The notes beneath the pieces were generated by a model that saw only the letters and a program-made list of their open reading frames with translations, did not search any database and had not been told where the DNA came from. Below are positions 1 through 7,570 of a stretch of 64,000 nucleotides of DNA, piece by piece; positions within the stretch are counted from its first letter, which is position 1, and the number at the start of each line of letters is the position of its first letter. Made by a program: the position numbers and the translations under genes. Where the stretch lies: NCBI RefSeq assembly GCF_003865095.1, contig NZ_BHYK01000003.1, positions 1 to 64,000 on the forward strand. Direction: 5' to 3'. The DNA is from Clostridium tagluense. GTDB lineage: Bacteria; Bacillota; Clostridia; Clostridiales; Clostridiaceae.

Positions 1-159
1 CGTATAAATAATCGTATTCTTAATGATTATAGAATTCATTCTTTACGAATACATGGTAAAAAACGTTATTCATTTATGACTATGATTGCTGGAATTAATA
101 TTCATCTAGATGCAAGGCTTAAAGTTTCAGGTTTTAGTATTTTAAATTTATTAAAGTAG
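1..159 (+). mobile_element. 3' end of a transposase-like ORF, cut by the window edge
   Basis: Frame 1 is open from the first base to a TAG at 157-159, giving 52 residues that include IHGKKRYSFMTMIAGINIHLDARLK. The basic, compact C-terminal tail looks like the end of a DDE-type transposase, but I cannot name the IS family. It runs opposite to the neighbouring spoIIIA genes and occupies the place where spoIIIAC would be expected. The start and any left inverted repeat lie outside the window. It could also be the tail of some other plus-strand gene. The call rests on residue style and on the break in the operon. Confidence 0.4.
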
Positions 160-314
160 CTGTTTGACAATTGAATGCTTTTTTCTAAAAATTCCTGCAT
201 CGTGTAGGCTTGTTTGCTATGCCTATTTTTATTCCTAACTGCTCTCTGAACATAAAATTTATAGCCTTATAATGACTCTATACAAAATCAAGTTTTACAT
301 GTTACTTTCCGTGA

Positions 315-833
315 CTACTCTAATACTATTACAATCATCGCCCCAAAAGAAAAGCCTAAATATCTGTACATTCTTATATTTTTATTCATAAAGTCTTCTG
401 ATATTTTAATTTGTTTTTTTAAATTTGCAAGGGTCAATGAAAATATATTGATTTGGCCTTCAATATCAGACTCTCCCAAAGTTTTAGATAAATCCAAAAT
501 AACATTTATATCATCAGAGTTTAGATATATTCTACTTTTTATTAGATTCATGGCACTGTTCATTGCTTCATAAACATTTTCATAGTTATTGCCTGATAAT
601 AATTCACTGGTTTTATTAAAAAGCTCCCCTATCGGCTCTTTGCTTTTTTGTGCTACACTTTTAAATGCATCCGGCAAAAGAGCATGTACATAAGTTATTT
701 CATTTTGTAGTTGATATATCGCTCTTTGAACTTCATTTAGTTGAAAAACCCTATACTTTAACCTTTCACTATATATAAAACCAGCTATAGTTGAAGCAGT
801 TACAATCACAGCACATGCAATTATTTTAATCAT
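315..833 (-). CDS. spoIIIAB: Stage III sporulation protein SpoIIIAB
   Basis: 172 residues. SpoIIIAB belongs to the SpoIIIA-SpoIIQ channel complex that connects mother cell and forespore and is needed for late forespore sigma activity. There is an N-terminal membrane segment (about residues 2-18), a helical middle resembling a GspF-type domain, and a hydrophobic C-terminal segment. The start at 833 is chosen over an upstream in-frame ATG because GGAGGT lies just upstream of it. It begins directly after the spoIIIAA stop, so the two are translated together. The protein stops with IVIVLE at the TAG at 315-317; the last residue may differ from the usual hydrophobic end because of the adjacent insertion. 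spoIIIAC does not follow. Confidence 0.9.
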   Translation of the reverse strand: MIKIIACAVIVTASTIAGFIYSERLKYRVFQLNEVQRAIYQLQNEITYVHALLPDAFKSVAQKSKEPIGELFNKTSELLSGNNYENVYEAMNSAMNLIKSRIYLNSDDINVILDLSKTLGESDIEGQINIFSLTLANLKKQIKISEDFMNKNIRMYRYLGFSFGAMIVIVLE

Positions 834-834
834 A

Positions 835-1764
835 TTATGACCTCCATATATCTGCACCTTTAGTAAAATCATAAATGCGTTCTATTGTCCCAATACCTTT
901 TTTGTTAGAAAGCACTATGCCTCTTGAAAATACGTAATTTTCCATGATATCTTTAAAAACCAATCTTTTATACAGGTCTTCAATTCCAAAGCCATGAATA
1001 GTTGTAATTAAACTAATACCAGAATTTAATGCCATTAAAATACTTTCCATATCATTTTGAGTACCAATTTCATCACATACAATGACATCAGGTGACATAC
1101 TTCTAATTGCCATCATAATCCCTTGGCTCTTGGGACAATTATCTAGTACATCCGTTCGAATGCCCACATCCATTTGTGGTATGCCTTTAAAAGAACCTGC
1201 TATTTCAGACCTCTCATCAATTATAGAAACATTTTTACCATTAAAATTTTTATTTTTATCCCCCTGGGATATATGCCTCGTAATATCTCTAAGTAAAGTT
1301 GTTTTTCCACATTTAGGAGGAGATATAATAATTGTATTGTGTACTGAATTATTGTGCGTAATATAAGGCATTACGCTGCCTGCACAACCAATAATTTCTT
1401 TACACGCTCTTATGTTTATAGATGATATATCTTTAATAGTTTTTATGCTATTATTCTCAATAACACAAATTCCACATAGTCCAACTCTATGTCCACCTTT
1501 TATAGTTATATATCCTTGCCTGATTTCGTCTTCAAAAGCATATATTGAGTAATTGCTTATTCTCTGCATTATATATTTAATATCTTCAGTCGTTGCAATA
1601 TAGTCCCAAATTTCTTCAATATTCCCAATATGTGTAAATATAGGCTTGTTTACTTTTATCCTAAGCTCTTCAAGTTCCTGTATTTTATTAACCTGTTCTA
1701 ATTTACTCCTAATAGTCATAGGTAATATTTCAAATAAATCTTTTGTAACTAAAATTTTTATCAC
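835..1764 (-). CDS. spoIIIAA: Stage III sporulation protein SpoIIIAA (secretion-type ATPase)
   Basis: About 306-309 residues, the usual family length. SpoIIIAA is the mother-cell ATPase of the SpoIIIA-SpoIIQ complex, related to type II/IV secretion ATPases. The P-loop PPKCGKTTLLRD, the Walker B-like VIVCDEIG and a following TTIHG are visible. The start is doubtful. The GTG at 1762-1764 sits inside a Shine-Dalgarno-like AGAGGGTGAT, which would better serve an ATT three codons later (1753-1755). No ATG is available before residue 16. It is first in the spoIIIA operon and lies downstream of efp. Confidence 0.92.
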   Translation of the reverse strand: MIKILVTKDLFEILPMTIRSKLEQVNKIQELEELRIKVNKPIFTHIGNIEEIWDYIATTEDIKYIMQRISNYSIYAFEDEIRQGYITIKGGHRVGLCGICVIENNSIKTIKDISSINIRACKEIIGCAGSVMPYITHNNSVHNTIIISPPKCGKTTLLRDITRHISQGDKNKNFNGKNVSIIDERSEIAGSFKGIPQMDVGIRTDVLDNCPKSQGIMMAIRSMSPDVIVCDEIGTQNDMESILMALNSGISLITTIHGFGIEDLYKRLVFKDIMENYVFSRGIVLSNKKGIGTIERIYDFTKGADIWRS

Positions 1765-1880
1765 CCTCTCATATATAATTTCTATTATAGGTTACTGTAA
1801 AATATTCCATATAAATCTAAAAATTATTAGCTTGAACCATTCATTTTACATAATATATGTAATAGGTCTCCAAAAAAGAA

Positions 1881-1913
1881 TAAAAAAAAAGAACCAAATT
1901 GGCTCTTTTTTAA
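1881..1913 (-). terminator. Rho-independent terminator of efp
   Basis: On the minus strand AAGAGCCAA pairs with TTGGTTCTT (one G-U) and is followed by a run of T. It lies just after the efp stop codon and separates efp from spoIIIAA, so spoIIIAA probably has its own promoter in 1765-1880. Confidence 0.75.
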
Positions 1914-1928
1914 TATATAATCTATAGC

Positions 1929-2486
1929 TTATACTCTTAGCATGTAGTCACCATTTCTGGTATCTATTCTTATAGTTTCACCTTCATTAACGAACATTGG
2001 AACTTGAATTATTGCTCCTGTTTCAACAGTAGCTGGTTTTGTTACACTTGAAGACGTATTACCGCGAACACCTGGTTCAGTAGCTGTTACAACTAGTTCT
2101 ACAAAATTTGGAGCTTCCACTGAGAAAGCCTCATTCTTGTAAAATTTTATTACAGCAAACATGTTTTCTTTTAAGTATTTTATGGCATCTTCAACTTTTT
2201 CGTAGTTAAGTGGTATTTGTTCATATGTTTCTTGATCCATAAAGTAGTATAATCCATCTGCTGCATATAAGTACTGCATTTCTTTTCTTTCTATAACCGC
2301 TTCTTGTAATTTTGTAGTTGGATTAAAGGTTTTTTCTGTAACCCCTTGGTTAATAACATTTCTTAACTTAGTTCTAACAAAGGCAGCCCCTTTACCAGGT
2401 TTTACATGTAAAAATTCTATTACTGTGTAAACTTGTCCACCTTCATCAAATGTAGTTCCTTTTCTTATATCTCCTGCTGAAATCAT
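1929..2486 (-). CDS. efp: Translation elongation factor P
   Basis: 185 residues, the standard EF-P length. EF-P binds between the ribosomal P and E sites and relieves stalling at polyproline stretches. The N-terminal KOW-like domain carries the loop HVKPGKG with Lys32 at the tip, the position modified in many bacteria. Two OB domains follow, including the conserved PGVRGNTSS and the C-terminal [14 protein letters not shown]. The start [10 protein letters not shown] at 2486 is chosen because GGAGGG lies 7 nt upstream. The longer reading frame to 2501 would contain this ribosome site. Confidence 0.97.
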   Translation of the reverse strand: MISAGDIRKGTTFDEGGQVYTVIEFLHVKPGKGAAFVRTKLRNVINQGVTEKTFNPTTKLQEAVIERKEMQYLYAADGLYYFMDQETYEQIPLNYEKVEDAIKYLKENMFAVIKFYKNEAFSVEAPNFVELVVTATEPGVRGNTSSSVTKPATVETGAIIQVPMFVNEGETIRIDTRNGDYMLRV

Positions 2487-2833
2487 TAAGTATCCCTCCA
2501 AAATTCATTGTTAATTCAATTAACCCATTATATTATAACCTTATTAGATATATTAATACCAATTTCTACAATTATATTGTAGAAATCTTTTTATCCCAGT
2601 AAATTTAAATTTGACCCGTTTATAATTCAAATTTCCCTATGTAAAAATCGCTTTAAAATTTTTCTTATAATCTCAGTAAATGTAAACATTACAGTGGAAC
2701 AATGTTATTTTATCAAAACTTAATGATATTTGCAAATATAATTATATAATATTTAAATATTCTTTATCTTTTTCATAATTATACCACTTAATCATCTTCT
2801 TGAGGCTGAAATATTAAGGTTCTCACCCATAAT
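2487..2833. other. 347-nt intergenic region between the pil operon and efp
   Basis: I see no credible ORF. It holds a perfect 10-bp inverted repeat at 2562-2586 (ATTTCTACAA / TTGTAGAAAT) followed on the plus strand by CTTTTTAT. It also holds one copy of a short palindromic repeat at 2791-2812 (ATCATC-core-GCTGAAAT). A TATAAT-like -10 box for efp lies near 2530-2537 on the minus strand, without a convincing -35. Confidence 0.5.
2791..2812. repeat. Dispersed palindromic repeat, copy 1
   Basis: ATCATC, an 8-base near-palindromic core (TTCTTGAG), then GCTGAAAT. The same flanks surround different palindromic cores at 15847-15866 and 27425-27446. It sits about 20 nt after the last gene of the pil operon. 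Confidence 0.5.
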
Positions 2834-3241
2834 TTACTTGTTTTTCTTAAAATCAATACTTATAGTTGTAGTTTTAGATTCCTTATTAATATTAATACTG
2901 TTTATGCTTAAAAGACTCTTGCTTTCATTTAAAGAATATAATGAAGTATTCAATAATTTTATATCTCCCCTGTAATCTACTTGGACATTACATTTCTCCT
3001 GTCCTATCATATTTATAGTTTTCACTCCAAAATCACTATTTTTTCCTATAAGTTCCAAAATGTCACTGTATCCATATTTTTCTACCGCCACAGGGTTTTT
3101 ATCCACTTTAATATTAACTAGGGCTTGGTTTTTAATATCGTTAAATTTATGCGCTACAAAGATAAGTTTAAAAGACAAAATCCCCATTATAATTAGTAAA
3201 ATAAATAGAATCCATTTAAATTGTCTGTTTTTATACATCAT
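2834..3241 (-). CDS. PilO-like pilus assembly membrane protein
   Basis: 135 residues. There is one membrane helix near the N-terminus (about residues 10-29) after a short basic cytoplasmic tail, and the rest is extracytoplasmic and ends in alternating beta-type segments. The shape, the position after PilM-like and PilN-like genes, and the operon context suggest the PilO/GspM role: a bitopic inner-membrane partner that links the cytoplasmic ring to the pseudopilus. Sequence similarity is too weak to see a motif. It begins 5 nt after the previous stop and is the last gene of the operon. Confidence 0.55.
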   Translation of the reverse strand: MMYKNRQFKWILFILLIIMGILSFKLIFVAHKFNDIKNQALVNIKVDKNPVAVEKYGYSDILELIGKNSDFGVKTINMIGQEKCNVQVDYRGDIKLLNTSLYSLNESKSLLSINSININKESKTTTISIDFKKNK

Positions 3242-3246
3242 TATAC

Positions 3247-3687
3247 CTATAATATAACTTTAAAGTTAAACTTCCCTTCATTTTTAATGTTTGGAGTTAA
3301 TTTTTTAATTGAATATTTATCTTCTATAAGTCTTACTACACGAATATATTCCTCATAGTTATTAACTTCTATATCTATTTCCAAATTATCTTTTGTTATA
3401 TTAATATTCTTGTAGGTGAAATTATTATTGTCAAAAAGCTTGCTTATTTCTTTATGCTTTTCAATAATAATTTTATCTTTTCTAGCAGTTTCTATAATAT
3501 TAACAACTTTATTTTCACTAGCTTTCTCGCCAGCCACATCTTTTATTCCATTAGAAATATTAAATATGAGGCTTATCAAAATAATGTTTACTATTAAAAC
3601 TATTTTAATACATAATTTAACTTTTTTGTTCCATATTTCACTTTTTCTATCTTCGTACCAATTTGGAATGAATGTTTTTTTCACCAT
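3247..3687 (-). CDS. PilN-like pilus assembly membrane protein
   Basis: 146 residues. The N-terminal cytoplasmic part contains IPNWYEDRK, reminiscent of the conserved PilN tail that binds PilM. A single membrane helix follows (about residues 25-44), then a coiled-coil-like stretch and a ferredoxin-like C-terminal region. PilN pairs with PilO and anchors PilM at the membrane in type IV pilus and type II secretion machines. It lies between the PilM-like and PilO-like genes with gaps of only 5 nt. The call rests mainly on topology and gene order. Confidence 0.6.
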   Translation of the reverse strand: MVKKTFIPNWYEDRKSEIWNKKVKLCIKIVLIVNIILISLIFNISNGIKDVAGEKASENKVVNIIETARKDKIIIEKHKEISKLFDNNNFTYKNINITKDNLEIDIEVNNYEEYIRVVRLIEDKYSIKKLTPNIKNEGKFNFKVIL

Positions 3688-3692
3688 AACAT

Positions 3693-4469
3693 CTACCCTT
3701 TTATTATCATATATTTTAGCAATTGTTCCCTTTTTAAATTTTCTAATATTTCCTTAGGCAATGTAAGATATTTGAACTCTTCTATATTTAACCCTTCCAC
3801 ATTTACATAATATATTTTTTTACATAGTTTAGCATAGTCGTTGTACTTATCTAAAAACTCATTCATTGCATATGAAAATTTAAACAATAGCAAATCCACA
3901 ACCCTAACAATAGTATTAGCCACAATTTCATCATTATTACATATTATGAAGTATAAAATATCATTGTAATAAAAAACCAATATATAGTTTTTCTCATGTA
4001 TTTTGTTACAATAGTAATTTTTAAAACAAAACTGAATTAAGTTTACTTTTTTTAAACTGATATTATTATCAATGGAGCTTTCTAATAGGTTTAGCTTATT
4101 TCCACTAAGGCAAAAAACTAATATTTCCATATTAAACTTATCTTTTTTAATAAGCTTATAGGTAAATGAAATATGCTCTATGTCTTTATAATAATATCTT
4201 AGTTCATTTTTAATCAAATCATTAATTAGATGTTTTCTCACCAGCGGTAGGGTTATCATTTTAATATATACTGTCTCCCCCTCAACAAGAACATATAGAT
4301 TTTTGTTCTTTATATCCATTTCAAAATCTTTTATATTGAGAGTATCCTTATAATATGTATTTCCGTAGGCTATAGTATTAACTCTATTTAATATTCTGTT
4401 TTTAGAAAATCCTATGCCTGAAATTCTTTCTGCGGAAACTTCTAAAAGCATATTCCTTCTAAATTTCAT
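3693..4469 (-). CDS. PilM/GspL-like cytoplasmic pilus assembly protein (divergent)
   Basis: About 258 residues from the ATG at 4469, preceded by GGTGG; an in-frame ATG at 4484 has no ribosome site. The N-terminal LLEVSAERISGIGF resembles the first strand of the actin-like fold of PilM, but later actin-fold ATP motifs are not recognisable and the protein is shorter than typical PilM (about 350). By position before the PilN- and PilO-like genes it is the likely cytoplasmic ring component that couples the motor ATPase to the membrane parts. It is probably truncated or diverged rather than broken, since the frame is intact. Confidence 0.5.
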   Translation of the reverse strand: MKFRRNMLLEVSAERISGIGFSKNRILNRVNTIAYGNTYYKDTLNIKDFEMDIKNKNLYVLVEGETVYIKMITLPLVRKHLINDLIKNELRYYYKDIEHISFTYKLIKKDKFNMEILVFCLSGNKLNLLESSIDNNISLKKVNLIQFCFKNYYCNKIHEKNYILVFYYNDILYFIICNNDEIVANTIVRVVDLLLFKFSYAMNEFLDKYNDYAKLCKKIYYVNVEGLNIEEFKYLTLPKEILENLKREQLLKYMIIKG

Positions 4470-4496
4470 TTTTTCCACCACCATTTATTGTTATAA

Positions 4497-4955
4497 TCAA
4501 TTATTTAAAGATCCAGCCACTTGCCCAGGGGGTTGCACTTTATACTCTGTTTTTATAAATACCATATGAAAACTTTCACCAATAGCTTGCAATTCAAAGT
4601 AATCATTTCTATTTGCACCATACTTGTAAGGTGTTGTAAAAATGAACTCATTGCTTTTATTAGAATAGTTCACCTCCGCTTTTTCATACTTTACTATGTA
4701 GCTTTTAGAATTGTAAAAAAACTCATTTATTCCTTTTTTTATTTCTTCTTTATTTTCATTAATATAAGTAAAAAATAAAGTCATTAGGTATTCACTATAC
4801 CTTTGATATTCATCCTCTTTAAGTAGATATACTTTAGTACTTTTGGAATACTTTACTTCTGACAGTTGAATGTCAAATATATACATCATTATAGTTAAAC
4901 AAATAATTCCTACTAAAGTAATATAAACCATTATAAATCCCTTTTTAGTTTGCAT
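4497..4955 (-). CDS. GspK/PilX-like minor pseudopilin without Glu5
   Basis: 152 residues. It begins with KKGFIMVYITLV: a prepilin-type leader (KKG then F) and a hydrophobic helix, but no glutamate at +5 of the mature protein. GspK and PilX-type proteins that cap the pseudopilus tip can lack this residue. The remainder is a mixed domain of about 120 residues with no motif I recognise. The start overlaps the previous pseudopilin gene by 11 nt. It is fourth in a row of four pilin-like genes, which matches the GspK position in the H-I-J-K order. The prepilin peptidase is not in this window. Confidence 0.6.
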   Translation of the reverse strand: MQTKKGFIMVYITLVGIICLTIMMYIFDIQLSEVKYSKSTKVYLLKEDEYQRYSEYLMTLFFTYINENKEEIKKGINEFFYNSKSYIVKYEKAEVNYSNKSNEFIFTTPYKYGANRNDYFELQAIGESFHMVFIKTEYKVQPPGQVAGSLNN

Positions 4956-5403
4956 TTTCTATTGCTAAACACCTCTCAATGCTTTGACCATTACGCCAGG
5001 TAACTTTAATATAAAGAGTTTTTCTGGTTCTTCTGGCCACAAAGCCTTTTACATCATCTATAATTACATTTTTATGGGAATTTTCTACAGGTGTAATATT
5101 CTTTGTACCATATAATATATAAAGATTTCCATTGATACATTTTATGTAATTTATAGTGATTCCATCAGAATAATTTATTTTAATAATATTATCCTCAGTT
5201 GTTATTGTACTTGCATCCTCATTAACTTCTTTTTCTATTATTGCTATGGCTTCGTTTAAATAATTAAACCCTTCATTTTCTAATACATTATTTTTATAAT
5301 TTTTCAAATAAGAGATAAGCATACTATCTAAAGCCCCCACCATTAAAAATACCAAGCCCATAACAATTACTATTTCTATAAGTGTAACTCCACTTTTTTT
5401 CAT
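4945..5403 (-). CDS. Prepilin-type minor pseudopilin (GspJ-like position)
   Basis: 152 residues with a type III leader, MKKSG then VTLIEIVIVM. The predicted peptidase cut falls after Gly5; the mature protein starts with Val rather than the usual Phe, and Glu is present at +5. The hydrophobic helix spans about residues 6-27, followed by a C-terminal domain of about 120 residues. A good AAAGGTGAT ribosome site lies 5 nt before the ATG, and the start overlaps the upstream stop by 4 nt. It is third of four clustered pseudopilin genes. Confidence 0.75.
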   Translation of the reverse strand: MKKSGVTLIEIVIVMGLVFLMVGALDSMLISYLKNYKNNVLENEGFNYLNEAIAIIEKEVNEDASTITTEDNIIKINYSDGITINYIKCINGNLYILYGTKNITPVENSHKNVIIDDVKGFVARRTRKTLYIKVTWRNGQSIERCLAIENAN

Positions 5404-5846
5404 TTATGATCACCTTTATAGAAATTACACTGTAATTCTATAATATTCTTTGGACTCCCAGAATGTAATGATAACCTTAAAGTGTATACCTTAAATTCAC
5501 ATTTTAAAAAGCTCAATTCTATATAGGGCTCCGCACGTATTGCTTTCTCTGAAAACACGTCCAATACTCCGCTTTGAATTTTATTCAAAGTCATATTTTC
5601 CTTATTTACAAAAACTCTGTTATTTTTCTGTAACCCTTCTAACCCCTCAAAGGTCATAGAATATATAATATTGTTTTTAAGGCCCTCCATTATGGTTACA
5701 TTATTATTTACAGTTTTAATATCTTTTTTTATATTATGAGAAATTAGGTCAAAGGACATCATGCAAATGAAAATGGTAGAGAATATTCCTAGGCTACATA
5801 GTACCTCCAGCAATGTAAATCCTTTTTTACTTATTGATTTTGACAT
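5400..5846 (-). CDS. Prepilin-type minor pseudopilin (GspI-like position)
   Basis: 148 residues with the prepilin motif SKKG then FTLLEVLCSLGIF, with Glu at +5 of the predicted mature protein. The helix runs to about residue 30 and is followed by a small C-terminal domain. The gene overlaps the previous one by 20 nt and the next by 4 nt, indicating strict co-translation. The LLEVL pattern is typical of GspI/PilV-type minor pilins. Substrate and function are unknown. Confidence 0.78.
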   Translation of the reverse strand: MSKSISKKGFTLLEVLCSLGIFSTIFICMMSFDLISHNIKKDIKTVNNNVTIMEGLKNNIIYSMTFEGLEGLQKNNRVFVNKENMTLNKIQSGVLDVFSEKAIRAEPYIELSFLKCEFKVYTLRLSLHSGSPKNIIELQCNFYKGDHK

Positions 5847-6270
5847 ATGACGTACCTACTCTCATTGTAATTTCCTGTTCTATTGAATTATCATCCTTTA
5901 ATATTATTGTGCATGCATCATTACTAAAACCATCTTTATCAATTTCAATTTTCCCATTTATTCGTCTACCTTGAACTTTATATAAGGTTATCCCCTTTGT
6001 GAATGCTAGTGTTTTTACTGTATTACGGTCATTTTCTAAATTCATTTCATTTTTTCCTATATCAAAAGTTATTTTTGCACTACAAGAATTTTCTCTACAA
6101 TACATCTTTGAATTATTAATAAAACCTACTGTTGCATTGCAATAATAATCTAAATCCACTTTATTTTTTACTGATTTATGAAATCTTAGAGAAATAACGC
6201 TAAAGCCTGCAATCATACTCATAATGGCTATAACTAATACCATCTCAATTAATGTAAATCCCTTACGCAT
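5827..6270 (-). CDS. Prepilin-type pseudopilin (GspH/PulG-like)
   Basis: 147 residues. The leader MRKG then FTLIEMVLVIAIM is a textbook prepilin signal with Glu at +5. The C-terminal domain resembles GspH/FimT in size. It is the first pilin-like gene after pilC, where a major pseudopilin (GspG) would often be, but it lacks the short calcium-loop tail typical of GspG. I read it as a minor component. A GGAAGGTGA ribosome site precedes the ATG. Confidence 0.78.
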   Translation of the reverse strand: MRKGFTLIEMVLVIAIMSMIAGFSVISLRFHKSVKNKVDLDYYCNATVGFINNSKMYCRENSCSAKITFDIGKNEMNLENDRNTVKTLAFTKGITLYKVQGRRINGKIEIDKDGFSNDACTIILKDDNSIEQEITMRVGTSYVKINK

Positions 6271-6291
6271 AATTTCACCTTCCTTATTAAA

Positions 6292-6310
6292 TCATCACCT
6301 GTGGTGATGA
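6292..6310. other. Short perfect hairpin between pilC and the first pseudopilin gene
   Basis: TCATCACC and GGTGATGA form a perfect 8-bp stem around a 3-nt loop in the 85-nt gap between pilC and the pseudopilin genes. No T-run follows on the minus strand, so it is not a plain terminator. It may mark an RNA processing or partial attenuation point that separates motor gene from pilin gene expression. Confidence 0.45.
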
Positions 6311-6355
6311 ACAGCAACATCGCTGATGAAATGTACCAGAGGTGCTGAGATGTCT

Positions 6356-7552
6356 TTAAAATTTGCCTGCGGAGTCCATAACGCTTAGCATTGGTAGCAT
6401 AACCGCTAATATTATTGTACCTATCATAACTCCTAAAAATATTATTAAAATTGGCTCTAGTAGTGCAGTAGCTTTTTCTACATTTTCCTCTGCATCTTCA
6501 TAGAAGATGTCTGCAGCTATTAAAAACATGCCATCTAAATTACCGGTTTCTTCTCCTATTTTCACCATAGCCACAAAAAATTGTGGAAATAGGTTCATTT
6601 CGTTTAAACAGCTTGATAAATCTCCCCCTTTTTTAATGTCACTTGAAACTGTTTTAAATTTTAGCTTAAAATATCTATTTCCAATAATATCATTGATTAT
6701 TTCAAAAGCTTTTAAAAGACCCACCCCACTAGTTAGCAATATATTAAGCCCTCTAGTAAATCTTGTATAAATGAGACGTTTATATACTGGGCCTAATATT
6801 GGGCAAATAAATTTAAATTTGTCAAAAGCCATCTTGCCCTTTTCTGTTTTAAAGTATTCTATAGAAATAAAAATCAAAGTTAAATTTATCATTAAAATCC
6901 ATAAAAAATTTGCTCCTAAAAAATTACTCATCCCTAAAACCACTCTGGTGATTAATGGAGTTTTTGCATGGAAAGAATTTAAATTTGTAATAAATACGGG
7001 AATTACTTTTATAAACAAAAAAAATGATATAATTTTTAATGTAACAAATACTGTGCAAGGATAAATCATTGAATTCGTAATTTTTTTTAACAGCTTATGC
7101 TCTTTTTCATAATACCCTGCCAATTCTTCTAGAATTATATCTAGCTTCCCACTCTCTTCACCTAAATAAATCATATTTATCATAAACTCTGGGTATACAT
7201 TTATGGTTTTTTTCATACTTATATGCAATGAATTGCCCTTTTGCACATTTTCCCTAATGCTTAGGAGACTCTTTTTTATTGACTTATGTACCATTTGTTC
7301 ATAAAGCAAATTAAGAATGTCACATATAGGAATCCCTGATTTAATACATATTGAAAATTGTCTGCAAAACATAGATATAGTTTTCAAATTAGGTTTAGTA
7401 GAAATTTCAGTTATTTTTTTTATATTCCTACACTTTATTAAAAATAATTTTTTTTCGCGTAATTCAAGTGCTAAATCTTCTATACTATCACTGCAGGTAG
7501 TACCTTTTATTGTTATTCCATCGAATGTTTTGGCCATATATTTAAATTTCAT
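6356..7552 (-). CDS. pilC: Type IV pilus/type II secretion inner-membrane platform protein
   Basis: 398 residues, the family length. PilC/GspF is the polytopic platform that sits on the motor ATPase and transmits its motion to the pilus. Two T2SSF domains are visible, each around a conserved glycine-rich helix (SGIPICDIL and SGVGLLKAFEI) and membrane segments at about residues 165-190, 215-235 and 370-390. The ATG at 7552 is preferred over a GTG at 7564, because that GTG lies inside the ribosome site TAGGTGA. It follows pilB by 18 nt. Confidence 0.93.
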   Translation of the reverse strand: MKFKYMAKTFDGITIKGTTCSDSIEDLALELREKKLFLIKCRNIKKITEISTKPNLKTISMFCRQFSICIKSGIPICDILNLLYEQMVHKSIKKSLLSIRENVQKGNSLHISMKKTINVYPEFMINMIYLGEESGKLDIILEELAGYYEKEHKLLKKITNSMIYPCTVFVTLKIISFFLFIKVIPVFITNLNSFHAKTPLITRVVLGMSNFLGANFLWILMINLTLIFISIEYFKTEKGKMAFDKFKFICPILGPVYKRLIYTRFTRGLNILLTSGVGLLKAFEIINDIIGNRYFKLKFKTVSSDIKKGGDLSSCLNEMNLFPQFFVAMVKIGEETGNLDGMFLIAADIFYEDAEENVEKATALLEPILIIFLGVMIGTIILAVMLPMLSVMDSAGKF

Positions 7553-7570
7553 ATTATATTTCACCTATCA

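Noticed and set aside
2562-2586. Terminator of the pil operon
   Set aside because: The hairpin has its T-run on the plus strand, not in the direction of pil transcription. It was kept only as structure in the intergenic region.
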